Assembly (NCBI GenBank): GCA_937897645.1
Contig: CALCNV010000040.1
Span: 1-21,149 of the forward strand
Direction of reading: 5' to 3'
Source of the DNA: an uncultured Lysobacteraceae bacterium
GTDB lineage: Bacteria > Pseudomonadota > Gammaproteobacteria > Xanthomonadales > Xanthomonadaceae
Length of the DNA stretch: 21,149 nucleotides
The notes under the pieces were generated by a model. That model did not search any database. It saw only the letters and a list, made by a program, of their open reading frames with translations, and was not told the origin of the DNA. Shown one piece after another: positions 21,101-21,149 of this stretch. How positions within the stretch are numbered: position 1 is the stretch's first letter; each line of letters begins with the position of its first letter. The position numbers and the translations under genes are program-made.

Positions 21101-21149
21101 GCCGCGTCGACCACGGCAGCATGTTCTCCATCACCGTGCCGCGCGCAGC
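18136..21149 (+). CDS. SSS-transporter/PAS sensor histidine kinase (CrbS-like), 3' end outside window
   Basis: More than 1004 codons are open to the window edge. The N-terminal 500 or so residues are a sodium:solute symporter (SLC5) domain with about 13 membrane helices, including YCSSWTFYGAVGSAVRNG and the VSIADFISSRYGRSRRLA region. After a linker comes a PAS domain (from about 640: ENISSGVSVVDPDMRLVAWN), a short coiled coil, the H-box FLAAISHDVLQPLNAARLF with H795, the N-box NFIANALRYT near 905, G1 DTGPGIP at 936 and G2 GLGLGLS near 967. A receiver domain is expected beyond the edge, as in CrbS, which controls acetate-scavenging genes; the ligand here is unproven. The start is uncertain: TTG at 18136 has TGGAGA 9 nt upstream, while GTG at 18118 is possible but lacks a ribosome site; a stop at 18097 limits both. 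Confidence 0.9.
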   Translation, partial: MVSSWVLLLVSVGYAALLFAVAWWGDKRPLYPERPWLRPVVYSLALAVYCSSWTFYGAVGSAVRNGIGYLPIYLGPLLLFVFGWRIIERLALIARSQNTVSIADFISSRYGRSRRLAALVTVIALIGVVPYLALQYKAVALSLGVLTGHGLEDTGFFTDPALYVALLMALFAALFGTRQVDATEHHHGMMLAIAMESVVKLVAMVALGVFAYLWLGRESLPVLESTRALFENAPPVGFLTQTLLGFLAIVCLPRQFHVAVVECSDVGDIRKARWYFGGYLLLISAMVVPIATAGLAMFGVDSSVASDTLVLAVPLNAGSNAMALAAYVGGFSAATGMVIVASIALATMVSNDLVMPVLLRRGWPQSHAAADVASRVLWIRRIAILVLALCAYLYYRYSGNDNSLASYGLIAFAAVAQFAPGLIGGLYWRGASRRGVEVGMLVGFGVWVYTLLLPTLSASGWLGPQWLDTGPFGIDWLRPQQLFNMTGWDALTHGTFWSLLLNTAVMMLVSARWRPSVDERLRIAPFLDPYAQRQALVAGDWPGNVRVSDLLSMAERIVGERHARRAFAEQAVALNRELQPAAVADRAWVQFTERLLAAAIGAASARLVLTSVLRGSGMELGEVVAVLDEAGQELRFNREILSTTLENISSGVSVVDPDMRLVAWNRRYQQMFGYPVGMLYVGRPVADLIRYNAERGELGDGGFEEQVAKRIEYMRAGSPHVFERVRSDGSVIEMRGQALPGGGYVTSYNDITAFKHAETALLEANETLEQRVADRSREAEAAQQSKTRFLAAISHDVLQPLNAARLFTSALRDSDEAVEQRHLAERIDASLRAAEELLDGLLDVSRLDAGGMRTEITDFDAIALLQELAAQYAPIAAGRGLDLRVHGKSMPVRSDRRLLRRVLQNFIANALRYTRQGRIVLGARRRGDQLELQVWDTGPGIPEHHMRQIFEEFQRYQQPFDWGEQGLGLGLSICQRISRLLGHDLRAHSRVDHGSMFSITVPRA

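Overview
The window is a GC-rich chromosomal segment of a gammaproteobacterium, most likely of the family Xanthomonadaceae/Lysobacteraceae (Xanthomonas, Lysobacter, Pseudoxanthomonas or a relative). This rests on the rsmG-parA-parB block, a GH94 phosphorylase/gluconokinase/GPH-transporter cluster of the kind known from Xanthomonas, a dense set of GTRGGAG-type REP repeats, and genes with a -10 box 7-9 nt before the ATG. The genus cannot be fixed from sequence reading alone. I see no plasmid, phage, insertion sequence, CRISPR or tRNA signal.

Left part (1-4900): exonuclease III (xth) faces a small GlsB/YeaQ-type membrane protein gene across a REP palindrome and a hairpin. An Sfp-type phosphopantetheinyl transferase follows; its last codons run through a REP element. 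Then come rsmG and the chromosome-partition pair parA-parB, which abut with no gap. An 83-bp interspersed repeat and a likely promoter separate rsmG from parA. A second REP pair follows parB.

Middle (4900-11000): a secreted DUF885 putative metallopeptidase is read rightward and meets a leftward three-gene operon: GPH-family sugar/cation symporter, then a GH94 phosphorylase best explained as cellobionic acid phosphorylase, then gluconokinase. Both junctions overlap by 4 nt (ATGA, GTGA). Together they form a complete intracellular route: import of an aldonic-acid disaccharide, phosphorolysis to glucose 1-phosphate and gluconate, then phosphorylation to 6-phosphogluconate. The 384-nt upstream region holds a cluster of GCAAGC/GCTTGC half-sites.

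Right part (11350-21149): rpmB-rpmG have a good promoter, a long leader and a strong terminator. Leftward genes encode a cNMP/CBS/DUF294 nucleotidyltransferase-like protein and a DEDDh exonuclease. Reading rightward are a cardiolipin synthase (with an overlapping 8-codon upstream ORF), a COG4529-type FAD/NAD(P)-binding protein whose stop codon lies in a REP, a gene-free stretch made largely of repeats, and a large SSS-transporter/PAS histidine kinase of CrbS type that runs off the window end. The DUF294/exonuclease pair and a CrbS-like kinase point to acetate or carboxylate-linked regulation, but that link is inference.

I did not find a clearly new multi-gene system. The best leads are the cellobionate operon with its possible operator cluster, REP elements that alter gene ends, the group of probable leaderless genes, and the coupled mini-ORF in front of cls.
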